A stretch of 64,000 nt of DNA, taken from the NCBI RefSeq assembly GCF_025466085.1, contig NZ_JANLOD010000072.1, forward strand, positions 168,612-232,611, given 5' to 3'. Source of the DNA: Pseudomonas sp. 14P_8.1_Bac3. Lineage in GTDB: Bacteria > Pseudomonadota > Gammaproteobacteria > Pseudomonadales > Pseudomonadaceae. The translations under genes and the position numbers were made by a program. Positions 1 through 7,914 of this stretch are shown one piece after another. The first letter of the stretch is position 1. Every line of letters begins with the position of its first letter. Under the pieces are notes generated by a model. It made no database searches, was not told where the DNA came from, and worked only from the letters and a program-made list of their open reading frames with translations.

Positions 1-534
1 ACGGATGCCCAGGGGGGCGCAATCGCGTCCCAGATTTTTGGTCAGCGCCGCGACCGCGCCTTTGCTGGTGCAATACGCCACGTGGGCAGGGCCTGGATAA
101 ATACCCCAGACCGAGGAGGTGTTGACGATGGCGGCGCCGGGGCGGCTTTTCATGTGCGGGATCGCCGCGCGGCAAATAAAGAACACGGCATTGAGGTTGA
201 CGCCCATGGCATCGAACCACATGTCGTCAGTGGTTTCCTCAATGGTGCCGCGGGGAATGATGCCCGCATTGTTCAATACGATATCGATCCCCGAAAAGAT
301 ACCGACGGCGGTCTGGACAATCGCTTCGCAATATTCTTTTCGGCGTAAATCGCCTGCCAGGTAATGCACTTGCGCGCCCATGTCACTAACTTTGTTGGCA
401 ATTGATTGACAACCGGCTTCGTCAAGATCGGACAAAACCAGCTTTGCGCCTTCTCGGGCGAACAATAACGCCAGCGCCTGTCCGACGCCGCCGGCAGCGC
501 CGGTAATGACCACCACTTTATTATTGAATTTCAT
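1..534 (-). CDS. Short-chain dehydrogenase/reductase (SDR), 3' end cut off by window edge
   Basis: Classical SDR, probably an NAD(P)-dependent alcohol/ketone oxidoreductase of unknown substrate. The visible 178 codons start at an ATG at 534 and give a Rossmann fold with the glycine-rich cofactor motif TGAAGGVG near residue 11, NNAG near residue 90, and the catalytic Ser...Tyr-x3-Lys set (SSVWG, then AYCTSKGA). Usual SDR length is about 250 residues, so roughly 70 C-terminal residues lie outside the window. It is transcribed away from the dioxygenase at 821, sharing a 286-bp intergenic region that holds two inverted repeats. Family assignment is firm; substrate is not known. Confidence 0.93.
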   Translation of the reverse strand, partial: MKFNNKVVVITGAAGGVGQALALLFAREGAKLVLSDLDEAGCQSIANKVSDMGAQVHYLAGDLRRKEYCEAIVQTAVGIFSGIDIVLNNAGIIPRGTIEETTDDMWFDAMGVNLNAVFFICRAAIPHMKSRPGAAIVNTSSVWGIYPGPAHVAYCTSKGAVAALTKNLGRDCAPLGIR

Positions 535-619
535 GGGCAACCTGCCTGGTAGTTGTTTGGCGTCGCCATTATTCGATCTCAACGGATTGTAGCGTCCAAC
601 GACTTTTTTACCGTGCCAA

Positions 620-638
620 AGATAACGTGGCGTTATCT
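620..638. promoter_or_regulatory. Candidate operator: AGATAAC-N5-GTTATCT palindrome
   Basis: Perfect 7-bp inverted repeat with a 5-bp centre (GTGGC), lying between the divergent SDR gene and the dioxygenase gene. The shape suits a dimeric repressor such as a GntR- or TetR-type protein. It is not followed by a T tract, so a terminator is less likely. The binding protein is unknown. Confidence 0.5.
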
Positions 639-693
639 GAAAAGTGCCGCAGCAGCGGGCTCCTCGAGGACAATTGAAAGTAAGTGTGCATTG

Positions 694-713
694 GTGTCAA
701 TTTAAGGTGACAC
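694..713. promoter_or_regulatory. Candidate operator: GTGTCA-N8-TGACAC palindrome
   Basis: Perfect 6-bp inverted repeat with an 8-bp AT-rich centre, about 110 bp upstream of the GTG start at 821. This is the second palindrome in the same intergenic region, which suggests regulated divergent transcription of the SDR and oxygenase genes. No function is proven. Confidence 0.45.
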
Positions 714-820
714 ACATGTACATTTTGCTTGCGCGAGAAAAATCCGAGGATTAACATCCGTCGAAACGAGGACTGGCCTGGCTCGTTCGACCTTATTGAT
801 TTTTCGGAAAGGAGAGCAAA

Positions 821-1819
821 GTGACAGAGTTATTGGATATTCGTCTGGCGAGCAAACAAACAGCTTTCACTGAAATTCCAGTTATCGACATAGGGCCGCT
901 CCTCAGTGGCGAGAACCCGGCGCTAGTGGCAAGTCAAATAGGTGAGGCCTGTGAAAAGATTGGTTTTTTTTATATAAAAAACCATGGTGTCGGACAGCAA
1001 CTGATAGACAGCATGTACACGCTCTCCAAACGTTTTTTCAAGCTTGAGTTTGAACAGAAGAACACACTTAACATCGTCAACTCCGGGCCTACATTGCGCG
1101 GTTATATACCGATGTATGCGGAAAACGTGGACCCCGCCAACACTCGCGATTTCAAGGAGTGTTTTGATTACGGTGCTCATTACGATGAGGTATCGCCGTT
1201 TTTCGGTCCTAACCAAATGCCTCATGAACTGCCGGAATTCGAGAAGGTGGCCAATGAGTACCATGGCGCTGTATTGAATCTCGCACGCCTGCTCATTGGC
1301 GGGATCGCGCTGAGCCTGGGGTTGCCACGAGATTATTTCGAGCACCGTCAACGCAAGCCCATCACGATCCAGCGAATCTTGCGTTACCCGCCGCCGATCG
1401 GAAGGATTTCCCAAGAGGAGATCGGGATTGGCGCTCACACCGACTACGGTTTCCTGACGGTCCTGTCCCAGGATGCCGTGGGCGGCCTGCAGGTCAGGAA
1501 TCGGGCAGGGGAGTGGGTCACCGCTCCACCCGTTGAAGGCACGTTTATCGTCAATATCGGTGATCTGGTGCAAACCCTCACCAACGATCGCTACACCTCG
1601 ACGATGCATCGCGTTGTGAATACCAGCGGTCTGGAGCGCTACTCGATACCGTTCTTCATTGATCTGGATTTCGATGCGGTGGTGGCGCCTGTGCCTACCT
1701 GTGTCACTGAAGCCGTGCCTGCAAAATATGAGGCTTACACCTGTGGTCAGCACAAGTTCAAGCGATTCGTTGACAGCTATGAACACCTTAAAGGCATCGA
1801 GCAGGTGGGACGCGGTTGA
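821..1819 (+). CDS. 2-oxoglutarate/Fe(II)-dependent oxygenase, isopenicillin N synthase family
   Basis: A cytosolic non-haem iron oxygenase of 332 residues, the usual family length. The N-terminal DIOX_N region begins IPVIDIGPLL (about residues 19-28). The C-terminal double-stranded beta-helix carries the iron triad His206-x-Asp208 (GAHTDYG) and His263 (TMHRVVN), with the 2-oxoglutarate-binding Arg273-x-Ser275 (RYS). The GTG start is supported by a strong GGAAAGGAG ribosome site 6-14 bases upstream. Homologues hydroxylate or desaturate diverse small molecules, so the substrate cannot be named. It is monocistronic and followed by a strong hairpin. Confidence 0.93.
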   Translation: MTELLDIRLASKQTAFTEIPVIDIGPLLSGENPALVASQIGEACEKIGFFYIKNHGVGQQLIDSMYTLSKRFFKLEFEQKNTLNIVNSGPTLRGYIPMYAENVDPANTRDFKECFDYGAHYDEVSPFFGPNQMPHELPEFEKVANEYHGAVLNLARLLIGGIALSLGLPRDYFEHRQRKPITIQRILRYPPPIGRISQEEIGIGAHTDYGFLTVLSQDAVGGLQVRNRAGEWVTAPPVEGTFIVNIGDLVQTLTNDRYTSTMHRVVNTSGLERYSIPFFIDLDFDAVVAPVPTCVTEAVPAKYEAYTCGQHKFKRFVDSYEHLKGIEQVGRG

Positions 1820-1867
1820 TCCGATTGGGCGCCGAGAACGCATGACCGGGCCAGCGGTTGAAGCGGG

Positions 1868-1893
1868 AAATGGCGCGGGAGACCGCGCCATTT
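1868..1893. terminator. Bidirectional rho-independent terminator
   Basis: An 11-bp perfect stem (AAATGGCGCGG / CCGCGCCATTT) with a GAGA loop and flanking A and T runs. It lies between the convergent dioxygenase and repeat-protein genes and can serve both. Confidence 0.85.
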
Positions 1894-1898
1894 TCACG

Positions 1899-2633
1899 TT
1901 ATGGGTTGCTGATCGGGGTGTTGAACTGCTCGGAGTAGGTGCTGCCCATGAGTGAGGAGGCCACCTGATCCGAGCCCACGCCCATGCGAGAGTACGCATA
2001 TCGGGCCGTACCGACGTGGTCCGTGCCATCGGCGGCGACTGCACCAGCTCCGACGTGATCGGCGCCGTCAGATGCGACAGCGCCAGCTCCGACGTGATCG
2101 GCACCGTCGGACGCGACCGCACCAGCCCCAACGTGATCGGCACCGTCGGCTGCGACCGCACCAACCCCGACATGGTCGGCACCATCGGACGCGACAGCGC
2201 CAGCCCCGACATGATCGGCACCATCGGCCGCGACCGCACCAGCCCCGACGTGATCGGCACCGTCAGATGCGACTGCGCCAGCCCCGACGTGATCGGCGCC
2301 GTCAGATGCGACTGCACCAGCTCCGACGTGATCGGCACCGTCAGATGCGACTGCACCAGCTCCGACGTGATCGGCACCGTCGGCAGCAACCGCGCCAGCC
2401 CCGACATGATCGGCACCATCGGCCGCGACCGCGCCAGCCCCGACATGATCGGCACCATCGGCCGCGACAGCGCCAGCCCCGACATGATCGGCACCATCGG
2501 CCGCGACAGCGCCAGCACCCACATGATCCGCGCCATCCGACGCCAACGCTCTTGTCTCCGCGGCCCAGGCACCGGGCGTTACCGCTGCGGCCGCGAGCAC
2601 CAATGCAATGCCTGAAAAAAGCTTACGTATCAT
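1899..2633 (-). CDS. Exported protein made of fourteen 13-residue repeats
   Basis: A 244-residue protein that starts at the ATG at 2633, giving a typical Sec signal peptide (MIRKLFSGIALVLAAAAVTPGAWA, cut after AWA). Residues 33-214 are fourteen consecutive 13-residue units of consensus DGADHVGAGAVA[A/S]. A unique 30-residue tail follows, with YSRMGVGSDQVASS. A longer in-frame start upstream would bury the signal peptide and is rejected. The repeats are acidic, rich in Ala and Gly, and carry one Asp-His pair each, so metal or surface binding is conceivable. I recall similar repeat proteins in Pseudomonas annotated loosely as phage infection proteins, but I cannot verify that. Function unknown. 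Confidence 0.8.
   Translation of the reverse strand: MIRKLFSGIALVLAAAAVTPGAWAAETRALASDGADHVGAGAVAADGADHVGAGAVAADGADHVGAGAVAADGADHVGAGAVAADGADHVGAGAVASDGADHVGAGAVASDGADHVGAGAVASDGADHVGAGAVAADGADHVGAGAVASDGADHVGVGAVAADGADHVGAGAVASDGADHVGAGAVASDGADHVGAGAVAADGTDHVGTARYAYSRMGVGSDQVASSLMGSTYSEQFNTPISNP
1992..2537 (-). repeat. 39-bp tandem repeat array, 14 units, inside a coding region
   Basis: Fourteen head-to-tail 39-bp units with no spacers encode the 13-residue repeats of the exported protein. Units differ mainly at the Ala/Ser codon ending each unit and at third positions. One unit has Val for Ala (GVGAVA) and the last is Thr-substituted (DGTDHVG). The near-identity points to recent expansion or homogenisation, so copy number may vary between strains. 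Confidence 0.95.
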
Positions 2634-2913
2634 GATGTTTTCCTCGACCCGTGAGCCGGAGGGCGATTGAACTCGACCGGTCAAAGGATCCGGGCGAACG
2701 GCTCATGGGCTATGGCTGGTTACGTTGACGATTGGCACAGGGCGCGGTAGCGCGCTCGGGTGTCGACGTGTTGTAAGGCACAAAAACAGCAAACCGAAAT
2801 TCAGTATAGACCGCCACCAAAGGCCGACCAGACACGGTGACCACCGGTGCAGAAGCGCAAGGCCAGACTGTAGGTTCCCCACGAATCCCGGGACCACAGA
2901 CACCGCCAACCCC

Positions 2914-3002
2914 TGTAGGAGCCAGCCTGCTGGCGATGGACTCAAGCACGCCGCGTAGCACCAGACCGCCCGCGTCATCGTTGAAGACCATCGCTGGCAG
3001 GT
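2914..3002. repeat. REP palindrome pair (Pseudomonas type)
   Basis: Contains GTAGGAGCCAGCCTGCTGG and a partly inverted second copy ending at GACCATCGCTGGCAGG. It closely resembles the element at 12999-13090 over about 80 bp. It lies in the 430-bp gap between the repeat protein (start 2633) and tspO (stop 3065). No gene was seen in that gap; the part next to 2633 presumably holds the repeat-protein promoter. Confidence 0.8.
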
Positions 3003-3064
3003 GTCGTGTAACCGGGGTACACGCACAATCCAGGGCGCTTCGGAGTCCTATTCGAAGCTCGTCA

Positions 3065-3505
3065 TCAACGGTTATTCAGCAAAATCGAAAAATTCAACGC
3101 CGCGGCTACACACAGCCACACCAGGTATGGAAACAGGATCAGGCCCGTGATGACGTCAAGCTGCAACGCCATCACCACCATTGCCGCCACAACCAGCCAC
3201 AGCAGCGTCAAAATCACCATGCCGGCGAAAACGTGGTGTGCGCCGAAGAACACCGGTGTCCACAGCGTATTCAGCGCAATCTGCGCCGCCCATAACGCCA
3301 GCACCACCTGACTGCCAGGGATCAGGGTCAACCGGTAACCGGCCCAGGCCAGCAACAGGTAGATGATCGACCAGGCCAGCGGAAACAGCCAGTTGGGTGG
3401 CGTGAAGCTCGGCTTGACCAGGGTTTCATACCACTCGCCCGGTTTGAACAGGAGGCCGGTGCTTGCCGCGGCGGCGCAGGCCAGGAGAAAAATGAGAAAG
3501 GTCAT
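3065..3505 (-). CDS. tspO: TspO/MBR family tryptophan-rich sensory protein
   Basis: A 146-residue inner-membrane protein with five predicted hydrophobic helices, the normal TspO size. Family hallmarks are visible: PSFTPPNWLFPLAWSIIYLL (about residues 32-51), WAAQIALNTLWTPVFF (about 72-87) and a final helix ending AAALNFSILL. TspO proteins bind porphyrins and are tied to stress and tetrapyrrole handling; that role is from the family, not from this locus. It is monocistronic, preceded on its own strand by the LysR gene. Confidence 0.95.
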   Translation of the reverse strand: MTFLIFLLACAAAASTGLLFKPGEWYETLVKPSFTPPNWLFPLAWSIIYLLLAWAGYRLTLIPGSQVVLALWAAQIALNTLWTPVFFGAHHVFAGMVILTLLWLVVAAMVVMALQLDVITGLILFPYLVWLCVAAALNFSILLNNR

Positions 3506-3637
3506 CGCTTGTCCTTAGCTGAGATCAGATGTTTGGGTTACACCGCCAGTGTCGGCCGTATGTAAGAAGGACGCCCAGGCACGTGAAAAGTTTGGATTGA
3601 GGAATGACTTTTCTCTGGTGGCCGGGGCTGTCATCCA

Positions 3638-4576
3638 TCAGCCGTTGGCGATCAACTGATCCGAAAGATGCTGCTGCTCCCGCCCGCGAGCAATCATCCA
3701 CCGATGAAATTCCCGGCATTGCGCCTTGTGGAAAGTGCTGGGGTTCCAGCTCAGGTAGTACGACGAGGGCAGCGGCATGGCGTGCCGGCAGGGCAGGATC
3801 AAGCGGCCGTTGTCGACGTCGTCCCTGATCATCGAGTACTGCGCCAGCACCATGCCGTGGCCTTCGATTGCCGCCTGGATGGCCATGCTCGAAAGGGAAA
3901 AAATCCGGCTGTTGTTAATGGCGACATCGGCCATGCCGTTTTGCGCCGACCATTCCGGCCATGACGGTGGCGATTCGAATTTCGGGCGCCAGTCGATGGT
4001 CAGCAGCGGAAAGCGCAGCAGTTCATCCACTGCCACCTGAGGCCCGTGTGCAGCCAGCAGCACCGGGCTGCACGCCGGGATCACACAGTCACGGAAAAGC
4101 TCGAGGGTGTGGTGATTGTCCTGCATGCCTTCGCCATAACTGATCCGGAAGTCGATGCCATTGGCATCCGCCTTCGACGGCTCGGTGTGGGTGCCGTCCA
4201 GGTACACGCTCAGGCCTGGGTGCTCGGCTTGCCAGCCGGCGACCAGCGGTGCCAGCCACTTGGACAGCAGAGAGGGCAGGGCGCTGACGTACAGGTTGCT
4301 GGCGTTTTTCGACCGTTCCAGCTCGGCGGTGGCGGCCCGAAGCCGCTCGAAAGCTTCGCAGCAGCCTTCGTGGAAACGTTGTCCGGTGGCGTTAAGGCGC
4401 AGGCGCTGACCTTCCTTGACCGTCAAGCTGAGGCCGACGGCGTCTTCCAGCACTTTCATCTGCTGGCTGACCGCCCCAGCCGAAACGCCCAGCCGTTTTG
4501 CCGCCTGGGAAATACCGCCGCAGATGCCGACGGCTTCAAATACCTCGAGGGCCCGCAGGGGAGGAAGGTAGCTCAT
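3638..4576 (-). CDS. LysR-family regulator of cluster A (GcvA-like)
   Basis: A 312-residue LysR-type regulator with an N-terminal winged helix-turn-helix (ISQAAKRLGVSAGAVSQQMKVLE, about residues 22-44) and a periplasmic-binding-like effector domain. The start MSYLPPLRALEVFEAV matches the GcvA/AmpR subgroup. It is divergent from the Rieske gene at 4743, and the shared 166-bp region holds an 11-bp inverted repeat, so it most likely controls cluster A. The effector is presumably the imported substrate or a breakdown product (inference). Confidence 0.92.
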   Translation of the reverse strand: MSYLPPLRALEVFEAVGICGGISQAAKRLGVSAGAVSQQMKVLEDAVGLSLTVKEGQRLRLNATGQRFHEGCCEAFERLRAATAELERSKNASNLYVSALPSLLSKWLAPLVAGWQAEHPGLSVYLDGTHTEPSKADANGIDFRISYGEGMQDNHHTLELFRDCVIPACSPVLLAAHGPQVAVDELLRFPLLTIDWRPKFESPPSWPEWSAQNGMADVAINNSRIFSLSSMAIQAAIEGHGMVLAQYSMIRDDVDNGRLILPCRHAMPLPSSYYLSWNPSTFHKAQCREFHRWMIARGREQQHLSDQLIANG

Positions 4577-4607
4577 GGTTGATCCAGGAAAGTAAAAGTC
4601 AGGCTGA

Positions 4608-4633
4608 TTTTATAGTTTAGGAAAACTATAAAA
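4608..4633. promoter_or_regulatory. Candidate LysR operator: 11-bp perfect inverted repeat
   Basis: Two perfect 11-bp arms (TTTTATAGTTT and AAACTATAAAA) separated by AGGA, located 32 bp upstream of the divergent LysR start and about 110 bp upstream of the Rieske oxygenase start. Position and AT-rich dyad symmetry fit an autoregulatory LysR site overlapping the promoters. A terminator role is unlikely because both flanking genes point away. Confidence 0.65.
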
Positions 4634-4742
4634 AGCAACAGAAAAGCACATCTATTCTTTTGGGTTTGGCAGACCTACGATCTCCTTCAAGACGTCCAGC
4701 CACCTCCCGCTGGTACTTACAACAACAACGGAGCTTCGAGCC

Positions 4743-5804
4743 ATGTTCTTGAAAAACGCCTGGTATGTCGCTGCCTGGGACACTGAAGTCAAGCATGCCT
4801 TGCATGCCACGACCCTCCTTGGCCAACCCATCGTTTTGTACCGCAAGACCGACGGCGAGGCGGTGGCGCTGGAAGACGCCTGTCCGCATCGCAAGCTGCC
4901 GTTGTCGATGGGTCGGCTGCACGGTGATGTGGTCGAATGTGGCTACCACGGCCTGACGTTTGACGGTTCGGGGACATGCGTAAAGGCCGCGTGCGTATCG
5001 CGCGTGCCGCAAGCTGCCCACGTGCGCAGTTATCCAGTAGAAGAGCGCTATGGCTTGATCTGGGTATGGATGGGAGATCCCGCCAAGGCTGACCGTGCGA
5101 AAATTCTCGATATCCCGGAATTTCAGGACCCGCACTGGGGCCTGAACCGCGGTGACTCGATGACCATCGAATGCAACTACCTGTTCATGACCGACAACCT
5201 GCTCGACCCGTCGCACGTCGCCTGGGTGCATCAGTCCACCTTCGGCAATTCGGCTTGTGAGTCACAACCGCTGCAAACCCAGGTCAATCGCGACGGCGTG
5301 GTGGTTTCGCGCTGGCTGTACGACGTCGAAGTGGCGCCGTTCTACACCAAATACCTCAAGTTCGAAGGTCGCTGCGACCGCCTGCAATATTACGAAGTGC
5401 GTTATCCGGCCCACGCCATCATCAAAGGCGTGCTGACACCGGCAGGCACCGCTGGCGAAAATGCTCCGGTGCATGAAAAAGCATTCCTGATGGACTCCTA
5501 TAACTTCATGACGCCGGTCGACGAGTCGCACACTCGCTATTACTGGTTCCAGTTGCGCAACTTCGATGCGGACGACGAGAACGTTTCCCGGCAATTCGCC
5601 AGCGATGTGCGCAGAGCCTTCGAAGAGGACCGAGTGATCCTCACGGCCGTGCATGCCGGCATGGCCAGGCGCACCACGCCCAACATCGACCTGGCCATCG
5701 ATTCCGGCCCGCTGCGGTTTCGTCGGGGCATGGAGGCACTGATCCGCCTCGAGCAGGATGCTGCAGGCCTGAAACTGTCGAACGAGGCACACGTCCATGC
5801 GTGA
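4743..5804 (+). CDS. Rieske non-haem iron oxygenase, VanA-like (cluster A oxygenase)
   Basis: The 353-residue oxygenase component of a two-component Rieske system. The [2Fe-2S] ligands are Cys47-x-His49 (CPHRKLPLS) and Cys66-x2-His69 (CGYHGL). The mononuclear iron site is in NLLDPSHVAWVHQ (about residues 153-165). Length and layout match vanillate O-demethylase and related demethylases/monooxygenases. The downstream reductase overlaps it by 8 bp, so the two are co-translated partners. In this context it may demethylate or hydroxylate the substrate of the ABC importer encoded next, but the real substrate is not shown. The name vanA is deliberately not used. Confidence 0.9.
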   Translation: MFLKNAWYVAAWDTEVKHALHATTLLGQPIVLYRKTDGEAVALEDACPHRKLPLSMGRLHGDVVECGYHGLTFDGSGTCVKAACVSRVPQAAHVRSYPVEERYGLIWVWMGDPAKADRAKILDIPEFQDPHWGLNRGDSMTIECNYLFMTDNLLDPSHVAWVHQSTFGNSACESQPLQTQVNRDGVVVSRWLYDVEVAPFYTKYLKFEGRCDRLQYYEVRYPAHAIIKGVLTPAGTAGENAPVHEKAFLMDSYNFMTPVDESHTRYYWFQLRNFDADDENVSRQFASDVRRAFEEDRVILTAVHAGMARRTTPNIDLAIDSGPLRFRRGMEALIRLEQDAAGLKLSNEAHVHA

Positions 5805-6918
5805 GCCGGCTAGCGCCACGAAAGGTTTTACGCACTTTGTCGTGACCCAGAAAGTACGCGAGAGCGCGACGATCAGTTCGTTTGTGCTCAGGCCGGTGCG
5901 GGACGATTCCCACCTGACGTTCCGCCCCGGCCAGTTCATCGTGGTGCGCATTCCACTGGCGGGCGGCGCACAGGTGTTGCGCACCTACAGCCTGTCCGGA
6001 AACCCGGACGACCCGTCGCAGCTGCGTATTTCCGTCAAGCATGAAAGGGCGCCCGTGCACCTTCCCGACGTGCCGGCGGGCGTCGGTTCAAGCTTCTTGC
6101 ACGAGTCGCTGGACGTCGGCGGACAACTGGAAATTGCCGGTCCCAGCGGCGAGTTCGTGCTGGATGAAAGCAGTGAGCGTCCCGTGGTGTTGTTCAGCGG
6201 AGGCGTGGGGCTGACACCGATGGTGAGCATGCTGCATCGCCTGGCGACGGGTTCTGCGCGGCCGGTGTATTTCATTCATGCCTGTGAAGACGGTGCGGTG
6301 CACGCCTTGCGCCAGGAGGTGCTGGCGTTGGCCGCCGCGCGCCCGAACATCCGTGTGCATTTTTGCTATCGCACGCCGAACCGCGATGACCTGGAACTCG
6401 GCCACCATCACAGCAGCGGGCTGATCAGTCGCGAGAACCTGCAAGCCTTGCTGCCGCTCGACGATTACGACGTCTACCTCTGCGGGCCCCGCCCGTTCAT
6501 GCAGGCCAACTGGCGCTTGCTGCGAGGGTTGGGCATCGACAAGGCACGGATTCGTTACGAGTTCTTTGGTCCGGCGACGATCCTCGATGAAGACGAACCG
6601 ACTCCCGCGCCGGCCCCGACCCAGCCTGACGCACAGCCGGTGGCCGATACGCAAATGAGTGTGCGATTCGATCCTTCCGGCCGGAGCGTACCGTGGGATC
6701 AAGGTTGTCATTCGCTGCTGGAGCTCGCCGAACAGGCCGGATTGTCGCCCTCGTTCAGCTGTCGCGCCGGCTTGTGCAATACCTGCCTGACCCCGCTGGT
6801 CAGCGGCAGCGTCGAGTACATCGAAGCACCGCTGATCGAGCCGGAGCCAGGTCAGGTGTTGCTCTGTTGTACCCGCCCGACGTCCTCGGTGGTCCTGGCG
6901 CTGGGTGACCTTCAGTAG
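5797..6918 (+). CDS. Rieske oxygenase reductase (FAD/NAD plus C-terminal 2Fe-2S ferredoxin)
   Basis: A 373-residue electron-transfer partner. The N-terminal ferredoxin-reductase-like FAD domain contains RTYSLSGNPDD. The NAD domain carries LFSGGVGLTPMVSML and the CGP motif (YLCGPRPFMQ). A Pro/Ala-rich linker (around residues 266-283) leads to a plant-type ferredoxin with CRAGLCNTC plus a final Cys in LLCC. The layout resembles glycine-betaine monooxygenase reductase GbcB more than short VanB. Its ATG lies inside the oxygenase reading frame (8-bp overlap), typical of translational coupling. Confidence 0.92.
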   Translation: MREPASATKGFTHFVVTQKVRESATISSFVLRPVRDDSHLTFRPGQFIVVRIPLAGGAQVLRTYSLSGNPDDPSQLRISVKHERAPVHLPDVPAGVGSSFLHESLDVGGQLEIAGPSGEFVLDESSERPVVLFSGGVGLTPMVSMLHRLATGSARPVYFIHACEDGAVHALRQEVLALAAARPNIRVHFCYRTPNRDDLELGHHHSSGLISRENLQALLPLDDYDVYLCGPRPFMQANWRLLRGLGIDKARIRYEFFGPATILDEDEPTPAPAPTQPDAQPVADTQMSVRFDPSGRSVPWDQGCHSLLELAEQAGLSPSFSCRAGLCNTCLTPLVSGSVEYIEAPLIEPEPGQVLLCCTRPTSSVVLALGDLQ

Positions 6919-6939
6919 TTTTTGCATCGGAGAATAAAA

Positions 6940-7791
6940 ATGAAAAACAACAAAACCGTATTCGCCGTCTATTCGTTGTTGATGTTGTGCTCGGCCGTCT
7001 CGCTGACGAGCCAGGCCAAGGACTGGAACAGTATCCTGATCGCCACGGAAGGGGTGTATGAACCGTGGAACCGGACGTTGCCCGACGGTAGCTTCGACGG
7101 CTTCGAACCGGAAATGGCCAAGGTGCTGTGCGAGCGCATGCAGGCCCGTTGCACCCTCGTTGCCCAGGATTGGGACGGACTGATTCCCGGCTTGCAGGCG
7201 GGCAAGTTCGATGTGGTGATGGACGCCCTGGCCATCAGTGACACCCGCAAGCAAGTCATCGACTTTTCCCGCCCCTATACCAAAGCGCCGGCCACGTTTA
7301 TCGCGATGGACTCCAGCAAGATCGACATGCACCGCGGCACGTTGCGCCTCAGCGGCAACCCGCAGCAGGACGCCCCGGCGGTCGAAGACCTGCGTGCCAA
7401 GCTGAAGGGCAAGGTGATCGGCATCGTGTCCGGCACGGTGTACACCAAGTTCATCCACGATCAGTTCGATGCCGTTGCCACCATCCGTGAATACAAGACG
7501 CCGCCGGAACCGCTCATGGATCTGAAGAGCGGGCGTGTGGACGTGGTGTTCGAGGACATGGGCTTTCTTGCCGGGGAAATGGCCCAGCCGTCCAGCAGCG
7601 GCGTGGTGCTGGTCGGCCCGGCGATCAATGGGCCTATCTGGGGTGAGGGCGAAGCTTTCGGGATCCGCAAGGGTGAACCGGAGCTCAAGGCTAAACTGGA
7701 CAAAGCGGTCGCTTCGCTGATCGACGACGGGACGATCAACCGGTTGAGCCAGAAATGGTTCAAGCACGACTTCACACCGCCCAGCCACTGA
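6940..7791 (+). CDS. Polar amino-acid-type ABC transporter substrate-binding protein
   Basis: A periplasmic binding protein of family 3 (HisJ/LAO/octopine type), 283 residues. The ATG at 6940 with GGAG upstream is preferred over an in-frame TTG at 6922 because it gives a clean signal peptide (MKNNKTVFAVYSLLMLCSAVSLTSQAK). Mature-chain landmarks are GVYEPWNRTLPDGSFDGFEPE near the N-terminus and WDGLIPGLQAGKFDVVMDA. It is the first importer gene after the Rieske pair, so it probably defines the substrate that cluster A degrades. Relatives bind cationic or opine-type amino acids; a betaine ligand is inferred, not shown. Confidence 0.92.
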   Translation: MKNNKTVFAVYSLLMLCSAVSLTSQAKDWNSILIATEGVYEPWNRTLPDGSFDGFEPEMAKVLCERMQARCTLVAQDWDGLIPGLQAGKFDVVMDALAISDTRKQVIDFSRPYTKAPATFIAMDSSKIDMHRGTLRLSGNPQQDAPAVEDLRAKLKGKVIGIVSGTVYTKFIHDQFDAVATIREYKTPPEPLMDLKSGRVDVVFEDMGFLAGEMAQPSSSGVVLVGPAINGPIWGEGEAFGIRKGEPELKAKLDKAVASLIDDGTINRLSQKWFKHDFTPPSH

Positions 7792-7798
7792 CCGACCC

Positions 7799-7842
7799 AT
7801 CCATCGGCGCACGCCTTGATGCACGGCGTCGCGCCGATGGAT
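7799..7842 (+). terminator. Stem-loop between binding-protein and permease genes
   Basis: Perfect 12-bp arms (ATCCATCGGCGC / GCGCCGATGGAT) with a further inner 5-bp pairing (ACGCC/GGCGT). It has no T tract and sits in a 123-bp gap inside an otherwise tight operon. Such hairpins after binding-protein genes usually stabilise the upstream mRNA or cause partial termination, giving more binding protein than permease. Confidence 0.65.
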
Positions 7843-7914
7843 CGATGCACGCACTTCGGCTGCGGCCGGGCTCTACGGCCGTCTTCCTGCCTCGGTTAAT
7901 CAGTAGGTGTACAC

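Noticed and set aside
1992..2537. Repeat array as a CRISPR
   Set aside because: Units are directly adjacent with no unique spacers, lie inside a coding frame, and no cas genes are present.
1952..2635. Long open frames on the + strand and in another minus frame across the 39-bp repeat array
   Set aside because: A 39-bp unit is a multiple of three, so any stop-free frame repeats and stays open. Only the frame at 1899-2633 has a signal peptide and sensible composition.
4743..6918. Vanillate O-demethylase vanAB
   Set aside because: The reductase has a GbcB-like order and a linker unlike VanB, and the genes are embedded in an amino-acid importer/lyase operon with no vanillate genes nearby.
6088..7854. 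588-codon minus-strand frame across the reductase and binding-protein genes
   Set aside because: Antisense to two clear genes with strong motifs; no recognisable domain of its own.
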